Source: a candidate division WOR-3 bacterium
Lineage (GTDB): Bacteria > Hydrothermota > Tepidihabitantia > Tepidihabitantales > Tepidihabitantaceae
DNA: 64,000 bases
Assembly: GCA_024653355.1 (NCBI GenBank)
Contig: JANLFQ010000001.1
Span: forward strand, 186,001-250,000
Direction: 5' to 3'
Shown: one piece after another, positions 27,838-35,110 of the stretch
How the letters are laid out: every line of letters begins with the position of its first letter
Position numbering within the stretch: the stretch's first letter is position 1
Made by a program: the position numbers and the translations under genes
The notes under the pieces: model-generated
Seen by the model: only the letters and a program-made list of their open reading frames with translations
Told to the model about the DNA's origin: nothing
Database searches by the model: none

Positions 27838-28005
27838 TTAACCCTTTTGAATTCGGCGGACCGAGGGGCGACGCGACTTGCTGTTTTCTACACCGGAATC
27901 TTCCATACAGGAGTCAAAGTATGGGCACTGAGTGCAGCAGTCGTCGTCGCTTGTTTTGCCTTTATTCCGGCAGATATCATAACCGGGGCAGGCACGACAA
28001 CACAT
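27838..28005 (-). CDS. 55-residue protein with duplicated cysteine motif
   Basis: A small gene directly behind speB: an AAAGGAGG site lies between the speB stop and the ATG at 28005. The 55-residue product has eight cysteines (2, 3, 6, 12, 23, 24, 27, 33) in two copies of one motif, CCRACPGYDIC (2-12) and CCTQCPYFDSC (23-33), consensus C-C-x-x-C-P-x-[YF]-D-x-C, joined by an acidic/basic linker, then a basic Ser/Arg tail. I do not recognise the family. Two matching four-cysteine sites suggest Zn or Fe-S binding. Translational coupling to speB is likely. Confidence 0.75.
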   Translation of the reverse strand: MCCRACPGYDICRNKGKTSDDDCCTQCPYFDSCMEDSGVENSKSRRPSVRRIQKG

Positions 28006-28020
28006 AATGTTTATCCTCCT

Positions 28021-28848
28021 TTACTGAGAGAGCAGCAGGATAAGTTCCCGGATAAGTTCGGCGACAACCGGTGCGGTTGCCGGTACCGCATTACTGCGCG
28101 GGCAGTACTCAACGATATCGGCGCCGATGATGTGCAAACCGGCAAAATTGGCAAGTGCCTGCGCCAGTTCGCGGTAGGAACAACCGCCCGGTTGCGGGGT
28201 TTGGACATCGGGCATTACACTCGGGTCCAGGACATCGATGTCAAGGGTGATGTAAACCGGCTGGTGCGCGATTTTCTTCCGGATTTCCTGGCTGGCATTC
28301 AGAACTTCAAAGGGGAACATATTGGGGAGCGTCATCTCCTCGGGTAATACAAACGAGCGGATTCCCAGTTGGAATAAACGGGTGCGCGGTAGATGGTCTA
28401 AAACGCGCCGCATTGCTGTAGCATGGCAGCAGGGTTCACCTAAAAACTCGTCGCGCAGGTCGGCGTGGGCGTCAAACTGGACGACACACAGGTCGGGATA
28501 GATTTTTATTAGTTCCGATATGATAACCGGTGTGATGGTGTGTTCGCCGCCCACCGCTAACTGAACCTTTTTTTCCTGATAATTTTTTTTCGTGGTGGAC
28601 TTGATGAGTTCGAACGGTGCTTCCGCAGTTTCGTACGTCAGAAAAAGGTCGCCGGCGTCGTAGATTCGGTTCTGTGATAGGTCGCGTTTTTGATAGGGGC
28701 TGAATGTTTCGATATTGGCGGTACCGAGCCTTCCGATTTCTGGACCGAACCTTGTCCCGGGGATAAAGGAACTGGTGCGGTCCAGCGGAATGCCGATGAT
28801 GACCACCTCGGCTTCAGCAAAGTTACAATTGGCAAAGTATGACGCCAT
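28021..28848 (-). CDS. speB: Ureohydrolase, probable agmatinase
   Basis: A 275-residue arginase/agmatinase-family enzyme that releases urea from agmatine or a related guanidino substrate. Binuclear manganese ligands are visible: the His of GGEHTITP, the Asp-His-Asp of FDAHADLRDE, and the Asp pair in ITLDIDVLDPS. The TPQPGG loop is typical. An upstream in-frame ATG at 28890 would overlap the promoter -35 box, so I use the ATG at 28848. Agmatinase against another ureohydrolase cannot be settled from sequence. The 55-aa cysteine protein follows in the same transcript. Confidence 0.88.
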   Translation of the reverse strand: MASYFANCNFAEAEVVIIGIPLDRTSSFIPGTRFGPEIGRLGTANIETFSPYQKRDLSQNRIYDAGDLFLTYETAEAPFELIKSTTKKNYQEKKVQLAVGGEHTITPVIISELIKIYPDLCVVQFDAHADLRDEFLGEPCCHATAMRRVLDHLPRTRLFQLGIRSFVLPEEMTLPNMFPFEVLNASQEIRKKIAHQPVYITLDIDVLDPSVMPDVQTPQPGGCSYRELAQALANFAGLHIIGADIVEYCPRSNAVPATAPVVAELIRELILLLSQ

Positions 28849-28859
28849 AAAGGCACAAT

Positions 28860-28887
28860 AGCATAAAGGAGTAAAAAGCGATGTCAA
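28860..28887 (-). promoter_or_regulatory. Promoter of speB
   Basis: Minus strand TTGACA (28882-28887), 16-bp spacer, TATGCT (28860-28865), then 11 bases to the ATG at 28848. Leader of about 5 bases, no ribosome site. It is back to back with the lpxB promoter, with 29 bases between the two -35 boxes. Confidence 0.65.
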
Positions 28888-28916
28888 CAAAACCGTCTTG
28901 CCTGATATGGGAGGAT

Positions 28917-28944
28917 TTGACAGAATTGCGTCCCGGGATAACCT
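28917..28944 (+). promoter_or_regulatory. Leaderless promoter of lpxB
   Basis: TTGACA (28917-28922), 16-bp spacer, TAACCT (28939-28944), then 8 bases to the GTG at 28953. This places the lpxB start 72 bases inside the longest open frame. Confidence 0.68.
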
Positions 28945-28952
28945 ACTCCACG

Positions 28953-30011
28953 GTGAAAGTTTTGATTGCCGCGGGTGAAAAATCCGGTTTTATCCTTGCA
29001 GAGATGCTGCAAGGGGAAATCAAAAGATTGAACCCGAGAGTCGAGATAAGGGTATTTGACATCTCCGCCACGGTGGACAGTACCCTGGGATTCTGGGAAG
29101 GTGCGAAAAAGTTCAGCCGTTTGAAGAAGGTTCTGGTCGCGGCATCAAGGGTAATAGAGGAGTTTTGTCCTGATGTGTTTGTCCCTATTGCCTTCCCTGG
29201 AGTTAACATCATCCTGAGCTGGATGGTGCGCCGTAAAGGGGTAAGGGTAATTTATCTGGCACCGCCCCAGTTCTGGGCTTGGGGCAGGTTTCGGGTCAAG
29301 ATACTGCCGCACTGCGCCGATGAGTTTATCTGTCTCTTTGCCTTTGAGAAAGAGTTTTTCCAGCGTGCAAATTTAAACGCGGCATATTTTGGCTATCCAT
29401 TTCTTGATTCGGTGGTCGTGCGGCAGTCCGAAGCTGAAACCCGGGCGCTACTGGGATTTTCCCCGGAAACAAAATACATCGCCTTTTTACCCGGTTCCCG
29501 GAGAGACGAAATCAGGTTTCATCAGCCCCTGTTTATAAATCTTTTCTGCCGGCTCCGGCGCCGCGACCAGAAATTAAAAGGGGTAATTGTGGGCGGTGAG
29601 GATGCTGTATTTCCTGATGGAATGGTGCGGGTTGGGTCTGAGCATCGCTATGAGACCATCCGCTATGCCCGGGTTGCGGTTGTTGTTTCCGGGACCGCAA
29701 CAGCAGAAACGGCGCTTCTCGGGACGCCGATGGTTGTCACCTACCATTTCGACCAGCCAAGTCGTTTTTTTGCCCGGATGTTTGTGAGGGTTAAATTTTT
29801 TTCCATTCCCAATCTGGTGTTGAATCGGCCGGTTGTGCCCGAACTTTTTGAACCGGATGAAGTAAGACTCAACAGAATCGTCCTCCGGTTGTTAAAAGAC
29901 GAAGAGTACCGGACGCAGATGATGGTCAACTTGAAGCGGGTTCAGGAGTTGCTGGGTCCGAAAGGGGCGCTGGCGCAAATTGCGCGTACTGTGCTGGATA
30001 CCGGCTTTTAA
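28953..30011 (+). CDS. lpxB: Lipid-A-disaccharide synthase
   Basis: Condenses UDP-2,3-diacylglucosamine with lipid X to form the lipid A disaccharide. From the GTG at 28953 the 352-residue protein begins VKVLIAAGEKSGFILAEML, aligning with the N-terminus of known LpxB. Later motifs are VPIAFPGVN, APPQFWAW, FGYPFLD, FLPGSRRDEI, and the GT-B donor-site segment VSGTATAETALLGTPMVV. With the LpxL-type gene at 57 kb it indicates an LPS-bearing outer membrane. Confidence 0.88.
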   Translation: MKVLIAAGEKSGFILAEMLQGEIKRLNPRVEIRVFDISATVDSTLGFWEGAKKFSRLKKVLVAASRVIEEFCPDVFVPIAFPGVNIILSWMVRRKGVRVIYLAPPQFWAWGRFRVKILPHCADEFICLFAFEKEFFQRANLNAAYFGYPFLDSVVVRQSEAETRALLGFSPETKYIAFLPGSRRDEIRFHQPLFINLFCRLRRRDQKLKGVIVGGEDAVFPDGMVRVGSEHRYETIRYARVAVVVSGTATAETALLGTPMVVTYHFDQPSRFFARMFVRVKFFSIPNLVLNRPVVPELFEPDEVRLNRIVLRLLKDEEYRTQMMVNLKRVQELLGPKGALAQIARTVLDTGF

Positions 30012-30027
30012 CCGTCTCCGGTTTATC

Positions 30028-30056
30028 TTGACCGTAAATGGAGGATAGAATATAAT
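30028..30056 (+). promoter_or_regulatory. Promoter of FBP aldolase/phosphatase
   Basis: TTGACC (30028-30033), 17-bp spacer, TATAAT (30051-30056). The leader is about 70 bases and carries AAAGGAGG. A TCATTT/AAATGA inverted repeat straddles the predicted start site and could be an operator. Confidence 0.8.
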
Positions 30057-30133
30057 CATTTTAATTTAAATGACGCCAAGCGGTGAAATTATCCACAGGA
30101 CGAGTTGATGCAAAATTTTGAAAGGAGGAAAAT

Positions 30134-31225
30134 GTGGGTAGCAACGATAAGATAACGGTATCGGTAATCAAGGCGGATATCGGCGGTTATGTTGGCCATT
30201 CCGCAAGTCATCCGGACATTATCGCCCGTGCCCAGGAGATGCTTAAAAGTGCCCGAGAAAATGGGCTGTTGATTGACTTTTATGTCACGAGTTGTGGTGA
30301 TGACCTCGAGTTGATTATGACCCATAACCGGGGTAACGACTGTGCCGATGTTCACAAACTGGCTTGGGACACTTTTATGGCGTGCACCCGCCGGGCACAG
30401 GAGTTGAAACTGTACGGTGCCGGCCAGGATATGCTGGCGGATGCATTTTCCGGCAATGTGAAAGGGATGGGTCCGGGTGTTGCCGAGATGAGTTTTGTGG
30501 AGCGCAAATCTGAACCGCTGATTGTATTCTGCGGGGACAAGTGTGCACCCGGTGCCTGGAATCTGCCCCTGTTCAAAATATTCGCCGACCCGTTCAACAC
30601 CATCGGTTTGGTTATTGACCCTTCAATGCACGATGGGTTTGTGTTTGAGGTCCACGATGTGTTTGAGGGCAAGGATATGAAACTCTCCTGCCCGGAGGAG
30701 ATGTACGACCTTCTGGTGTTGATTGGGTCACCGGAGAACTACTGTGTGAAAAATGTTTACCGGAAGGACGGCGAGATTGCCGCCACCAGTTCAACCCAGA
30801 AACTGGCTTTAATTGCGGGAAAGTATGTGGGTAAAGATGACCCGGTGATGATGGTGCGCTGTCAGTCGGGCTTTCCCGCGGTGGGTGAGGTTTTAGAGGC
30901 GTTCGTGTTTCCCCATCTGGTATCGGGCTGGATGCGAGGTTCGCACTATGGTCCTTTGATGCCGGTGGCGCAGCACCAAGCAACGCCGTCAAGGTTTGAC
31001 GGTCCGCCGCGCGTAATCGCCCTTGGTTTTCAACTGGACAATGGCCATCTTGTTGGACCGCGGGATATGTTTGATGACCCGGGTTTTGACCGGGCACGGC
31101 AGGAGGCAAACGAACTGGCAGATTATATGCGGCGGCACGGACCGTTTGAACCGCACCGGCTGGGGTTGAAGGAGATGGAGTATACGACCCTGCCTCAGGT
31201 GTTGAAGAAACTCCTGAAGCGATAA
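30134..31225 (+). CDS. Fructose-1,6-bisphosphate aldolase/phosphatase (archaeal-type)
   Basis: The 363-residue class V enzyme, a bifunctional aldolase/phosphatase that drives gluconeogenesis from triose phosphates. Signature segments are TVSVIKADIGGYVGH at the N-terminus, LELIMTHNRG, KGMGPGVAEM, a tyrosine/lysine pair in AGKYVGKDDPVM and RCQSGFPAVGEVLE. The start is GTG at 30134, read inside ATGTG; the overlapping ATG is out of frame and stops after seven codons. AAAGGAGG precedes it. The enzyme is common in archaea and deep-branching, often thermophilic, bacteria. Confidence 0.93.
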   Translation: MGSNDKITVSVIKADIGGYVGHSASHPDIIARAQEMLKSARENGLLIDFYVTSCGDDLELIMTHNRGNDCADVHKLAWDTFMACTRRAQELKLYGAGQDMLADAFSGNVKGMGPGVAEMSFVERKSEPLIVFCGDKCAPGAWNLPLFKIFADPFNTIGLVIDPSMHDGFVFEVHDVFEGKDMKLSCPEEMYDLLVLIGSPENYCVKNVYRKDGEIAATSSTQKLALIAGKYVGKDDPVMMVRCQSGFPAVGEVLEAFVFPHLVSGWMRGSHYGPLMPVAQHQATPSRFDGPPRVIALGFQLDNGHLVGPRDMFDDPGFDRARQEANELADYMRRHGPFEPHRLGLKEMEYTTLPQVLKKLLKR

Positions 31226-31276
31226 GGACAGCATCAGGGTTCAAAAAAAGAGGTTATTCTCAGAGGGAGGACGGTT

Positions 31277-32281
31277 TTGACGACAAAAGAAACGGGCGGG
31301 AGCGATGTTGCCGCGGTAGCCCGACTCGGTGAGGCACGGCGGCGAATTGAAGCCGAGGTTGCAAAGGTCATCGTCGGTCAAAAGGAGGTGGTGGAGCAGG
31401 TTTTGATTTGCCTTTTGGCGCACGGGCACGCCCTTTTAATCGGGGTTCCGGGACTGGCAAAAACATTACTGGTAAACACCCTGGCGCAGGTTCTTGACCT
31501 TTCTTTTAACCGGGTTCAGTTCACACCCGACCTGATGCCATCGGACATCACCGGCACGGAGATAATTGAAGACGACCCGGATACCAAAATGAGACGGTTT
31601 CGGTTTGTGCCCGGACCGATATTTGCCAATGTTGTGCTGGCGGACGAGATCAACCGCACTCCACCAAAAACCCAGGCGGCGCTGCTGCAGGCGATGCAGG
31701 AGTATCGGGTAACGGTGGCGGGCAAGACTTACCAGTTGCCAGCACCCTTTTTTGTTCTGGCGACGCAGAACCCGATTGAACTGGAGGGCACCTATCCTTT
31801 ACCGGAAGCCCAGCTGGACCGGTTTATGTTTTCGATTGTGGTCGATTATCCCAGTGCTGAGGAGGAGAAGGAGATTGTAAAAAGCACGACCTCGGCTTAC
31901 ACGCCGATGTTGAACCGGGTGCTTTCTGCCGCAGATATTAGCGCATTGCAGGAACTGGTGCGCCGCGTGCCGGTGGCAGATGAGGTTGTTGACTATGCGG
32001 TGCGTTTGGTGGCGTTGAGTCGACCGCGGCATCCTCAAGCACCGAAATTTGTCCGGGAGTGGGTGAGCTGGGGTGCGGGACCGCGGGCGTCGCAGTATTT
32101 AATCCTCGCCGCCAAAACCCGGGCGATTCTCGCCGGGCTTTATACCCCGACCGTTGACGATGTCAAGGCATGTGCCTTACCGGTGTTAAGGCACCGCATT
32201 GTGACCAGTTTTGCCGCTGAGGCGGAGAATGTCCGTTCTGAGGATGTGATTGCGCGGTTACTGGCGGAGTGCCCGAGGTAA
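31277..32281 (+). CDS. MoxR-family AAA+ ATPase
   Basis: A 334-residue chaperone-like ATPase: Walker A GVPGLAKT (56-63), Walker B LADEINRTPPKTQAALLQAMQE, and the MoxR segment TYPLPEAQLDRFMF, with a C-terminal lid domain. MoxR proteins usually assist maturation of metalloproteins or von Willebrand factor A partners. No DUF58 or VWA gene is adjacent, so its client is unknown. The TTG start has GAGGGAGGA upstream, and the frame ends close to the start of the yceD-like gene. Confidence 0.92.
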   Translation: MTTKETGGSDVAAVARLGEARRRIEAEVAKVIVGQKEVVEQVLICLLAHGHALLIGVPGLAKTLLVNTLAQVLDLSFNRVQFTPDLMPSDITGTEIIEDDPDTKMRRFRFVPGPIFANVVLADEINRTPPKTQAALLQAMQEYRVTVAGKTYQLPAPFFVLATQNPIELEGTYPLPEAQLDRFMFSIVVDYPSAEEEKEIVKSTTSAYTPMLNRVLSAADISALQELVRRVPVADEVVDYAVRLVALSRPRHPQAPKFVREWVSWGAGPRASQYLILAAKTRAILAGLYTPTVDDVKACALPVLRHRIVTSFAAEAENVRSEDVIARLLAECPR

Positions 32282-32286
32282 AAGCG

Positions 32287-32811
32287 ATGCGGAAGTTAGG
32301 GTTGATTGCCCTTGCGACCTTGAAGCCCGGGGACAATAAGTTTGACCTTGAAGGCGAACCCCGGGACTTTGGTTGCGAAGCCCGGGAGGTTAAGGAAAAT
32401 CCGTCTTTTCAAAAACTTTTAGGGCGGATCAAGGTCGGGGTTGTCATCACGCGGAGCGGGCAGCGGTTTCTGGTGCGGGGCCGGATGCGGTTTAAGGCAC
32501 AACTGGAATGCGCAATCTGCTGGCAGGAGTACGAGCAGGATTTTGATGAGGAGATAACCGCCGAGTTTACAACGCTGGAACGCAGTCGGAGCGGTAGTTA
32601 TGCGCGGGAACTGGAACCGGTAGAACTTGACCGCGTCCCAATCGATGCCGATTTCATAGACTTGAGCGGTTTGATCCGGGATACGATTCATCTCGCAATT
32701 CCGATTGCCCCGAAGTGTCAAGAAGACTGTCGCGGTGTCTGCCCGGTATGTGGTGCGAATTTGAATTTTGAGGAGTGTCGGTGCCACCGTAAGACGACCG
32801 AAAAGAAATAG
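32287..32811 (+). CDS. YceD/DUF177-family protein
   Basis: A 174-residue protein of the YceD family: a beta-rich N-terminal half, then QLECAICWQEYEQDF (a CxxC pair) and a C-terminal metal-binding block CQEDCRGVCPVCGANLNFEECRC. In many bacteria the gene lies next to rpmF and contributes to ribosomal RNA or ribosome assembly; here rpmF does not follow. An upstream GTG at 32269 would overlap moxR, and GAGG before the ATG favours 32287. Confidence 0.82.
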   Translation: MRKLGLIALATLKPGDNKFDLEGEPRDFGCEAREVKENPSFQKLLGRIKVGVVITRSGQRFLVRGRMRFKAQLECAICWQEYEQDFDEEITAEFTTLERSRSGSYARELEPVELDRVPIDADFIDLSGLIRDTIHLAIPIAPKCQEDCRGVCPVCGANLNFEECRCHRKTTEKK

Positions 32812-32826
32812 TGGGTGGTTATTTTC

Positions 32827-32854
32827 TTGACAGGGGAAATTAGTTCACGATACT
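32827..32854 (+). promoter_or_regulatory. Promoter of the beta-flower gene
   Basis: TTGACA (32827-32832), 16-bp spacer, GATACT (32849-32854). The leader is about 24 bases and includes GGGAGG. Confidence 0.6.
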
Positions 32855-32884
32855 TTAACACGATATTTAATTTTGGGAGGAATT

Positions 32885-33244
32885 GTGAACGAGAAAGTGG
32901 TTTTTAATCGCTATGGTAAAGCGGTATATCGGATTTGTGGCACGGTCGTCTACGACTTTTTAGGCAAGCCCCGGGGTTTTTTGATTGGTAAGACGCTTTA
33001 CGACACTCAGGGGCGGCATCGTGGCTTCTTTTTTGATAATGTCGTCTGGGACCGGATGGGTCGGGTGGTTGGTTTTCTTTCGGGTGCGGTGGTTGAGGGG
33101 GTAAATTTTCCGCCGGTTGAAGTACCGCCGGTTCCGTACAAAGATTTGCCGGCGCCAGAGCCGCCGGCTGATGCCCGGGACCTTGAGTGCCCCAATCGGG
33201 TACCGCTCTGGTCGATAATGAGGCTGGAAAACCTGCTCGTTTAA
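32885..33244 (+). CDS. Predicted 4-fold beta-flower protein
   Basis: A 119-residue protein whose first 80 residues are four short repeats of the form V-[FY]-[ND]-x-x-G-[KR]-x-x-G-[FY], for example VFNRYGKAVYRI, VYDFLGKPRGF, LYDTQGRHRGF and VWDRMGRVVGF. This matches the small 4-fold beta-flower family, whose function is unknown. A proline-rich linker (PPVEVPPVPYKDLPAPEPP) and a short tail follow. The GTG at 32885 has GGGAGG four bases upstream, better than an upstream TTG at 32873. Confidence 0.6.
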   Translation: MNEKVVFNRYGKAVYRICGTVVYDFLGKPRGFLIGKTLYDTQGRHRGFFFDNVVWDRMGRVVGFLSGAVVEGVNFPPVEVPPVPYKDLPAPEPPADARDLECPNRVPLWSIMRLENLLV

Positions 33245-33292
33245 TTCTGTCCGATTTATCAAGTCATCAAATCAGGGCGCAAGAATTTAGTT

Positions 33293-33805
33293 GTGAAATA
33301 TGCCGCGCGGGCAGGCCGGTTTCTTTTCCGGTGGCGGGGAGCCATCGGCTTTTTAGCGTTTGTTGTTGTTTACATTTTCGGTCACCCTGCAATCAAGTCG
33401 GTTTGCGCCGGGTTGCCCTTTCTCTTTGCCGGTTTGATTTTACGGTTCTGGGCGATGGGTTATATTGGCGAACGGGCTCGAACCCGGGCAATTCAGGTTT
33501 ATGAGGTTGTCAACAGCGGACCCTATCGCATATTTCCGCACCCGATTTATGCGGGTAACTTTCTGCTCGTTCTGGCGTTCCTTGTCTGCCTGAACCCTGA
33601 TATTAAACTGGCGCTGGGTGTTGGGCTGGGTTTTGTAATTGAATACGGGTTGATCGCTTATGCCGAAACGCAGGCTTTAAGGGAGAGTGGTCTTAAGCCC
33701 AAATCGGTCAAGTTTGACCGGCAGCGGGCGTTGAGTGATTTGCCCACCTGGGGTGTGAGCGGGCTCGCTTATCTTCTGTGCTTAGCGCGTCTTTTTTGGT
33801 TTTAG
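33293..33805 (+). CDS. ICMT/PEMT-like membrane methyltransferase
   Basis: A 170-residue protein with four to five hydrophobic helices and the ICMT/phospholipid methyltransferase signature GPYRIFPHPIYAGN (about 78-91), followed by an acidic pair in YAETQAL. Such enzymes use SAM to methylate isoprenylcysteine, phosphatidylethanolamine or other membrane substrates; the substrate here is unknown. The 3' end overlaps the convergent GWxTD gene by 24 bases. Confidence 0.82.
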   Translation: MKYAARAGRFLFRWRGAIGFLAFVVVYIFGHPAIKSVCAGLPFLFAGLILRFWAMGYIGERARTRAIQVYEVVNSGPYRIFPHPIYAGNFLLVLAFLVCLNPDIKLALGVGLGFVIEYGLIAYAETQALRESGLKPKSVKFDRQRALSDLPTWGVSGLAYLLCLARLFWF

Positions 33806-35107
33806 CCGGATTGGTGCGGTGAGTGAAATTGTTCTGTTGCTATTTAAATCGCGGACCCGGGCGATAATGAGATAGGCGCCCGGTTTTAAGTCCATCGTGT
33901 GGAACCGTTCAACCGCAACCCCGGTTGTGCCGGTGCCGGCGATGAATCGGGTTGGGGTGGGAATGACCATCGCTTGCTTATTAGCAAGGTCGACAATTTC
34001 GTAGGTTGCTTCAAGCCGATGCCGGTTCAGACTGTCAACGGTCAGATTGTAAACCTCGTACAGGATGTAGCAGGTACTACCCGAGTACACTTCCGGTGGT
34101 ATTAAAGGGACAACCCGGCGCAAATCGCTCCGTTCAAACTGGGGGCTCTGAAAAGTTGAGTCAACAAGAGTGTAAAATATGATGTCGGAACAGGGCTGGG
34201 CGCGCCGGACATAGTCGATGAGGTTTAACTGCTGATTGATTTGCGCCCAACTTTTACCGTCAATCGTTGTGGCGCTGGCGGTTACGGCGTAGATGTCAAC
34301 CGGCAGATTGAGCGTCTGGCGCCCAACGATATAGGATGGTGGCGAGTCCGGAGTGCAGCCAAACCAGCCTTTGACAGTGGAAGTATAACGGCGGGAACGG
34401 AATGTCAATTCAATGTAAATCAGGTTTTGTTTGTCGGGGGTTAAAGCCGGGTCGGTGCCATCAATTCCGTAATGGAGTTCGACGAGCACCGAATCGTGAT
34501 GCTGGTGGCGCCGATAGAGGTTGACAGCAAAGTTGAGAAGGCGGTGGTCGGGCGCGGGTGGCGGTGGCGGTTTGCCGTAATCGACCGGTTCAAGTGCCGG
34601 GGGAAACCAGTTTTTACCAAAGCGGGACTGCCCAACCTGCTGGTAGCGGGTCCCGATTTTGACAAAGTCGAGCTGGATGCCCAGTGAGTCGTAAGTCCAG
34701 ATTTCTGCCGGGTTGACGAAAACCCGGCCGCTATCGGTTGTCAACGGCTTTGGGGTGTACGCCTCGCGCCGCGGGGCGCCGTAGCGGATGTAGGCAACAA
34801 CCCGTTCATCGTTGAGCAGGTCAAGGGAACCAAAAAGCTCTTTTGCCTTTATCGCCCTTGTCAGGTAAATGGGGTATTCTGCCCGGTTGCGGTTTTGCCA
34901 GAACCAGTTGCGGTACTCAGCCCGGTTTTGCGGTGTGTTCAGGGTCAGATACTCTTTTGCCGCAACCGGGTCAAGGGCTTTGAGGATGAGGTATTCCAGT
35001 TTTTCATCGGGATTGAGCAGGTCGGCACGGGAAAGGGTTTTGAACGGTGTGCAGAAAGATAGCAGGCTCAAACAGTAGAGGAGTAGTGCCCGGTAAAGGC
35101 GGGACAC
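33782..35107 (-). CDS. GWxTD-domain secreted protein
   Basis: A 441-residue protein with an N-terminal hydrophobic signal (LYRALLLYCLSLLSFC). The first third resembles the GWxTD domain: EYLTLNTPQNRAEYRNWFWQ, then ERVVAYIRYGAPR and EIWTYDSLGIQLDFV, where the core motif is diverged. The remainder is beta-rich and may form immunoglobulin-like domains (RLEATYEIVDL, MDLKPGAYLIIARVRD). The family is common in FCB-group and other uncultured genomes, with unknown function. It follows hutU by 3 bases. Confidence 0.7.
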   Translation of the reverse strand: MSRLYRALLLYCLSLLSFCTPFKTLSRADLLNPDEKLEYLILKALDPVAAKEYLTLNTPQNRAEYRNWFWQNRNRAEYPIYLTRAIKAKELFGSLDLLNDERVVAYIRYGAPRREAYTPKPLTTDSGRVFVNPAEIWTYDSLGIQLDFVKIGTRYQQVGQSRFGKNWFPPALEPVDYGKPPPPPAPDHRLLNFAVNLYRRHQHHDSVLVELHYGIDGTDPALTPDKQNLIYIELTFRSRRYTSTVKGWFGCTPDSPPSYIVGRQTLNLPVDIYAVTASATTIDGKSWAQINQQLNLIDYVRRAQPCSDIIFYTLVDSTFQSPQFERSDLRRVVPLIPPEVYSGSTCYILYEVYNLTVDSLNRHRLEATYEIVDLANKQAMVIPTPTRFIAGTGTTGVAVERFHTMDLKPGAYLIIARVRDLNSNRTISLTAPIRLKPKKTR

Positions 35108-35110
35108 GAT

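Noticed and set aside
27847-28347. A 166-codon plus-strand frame opposite speB and the small cysteine gene
   Set aside because: It is the antisense shadow of speB, whose metal-binding motifs are intact, and of the 55-residue gene.
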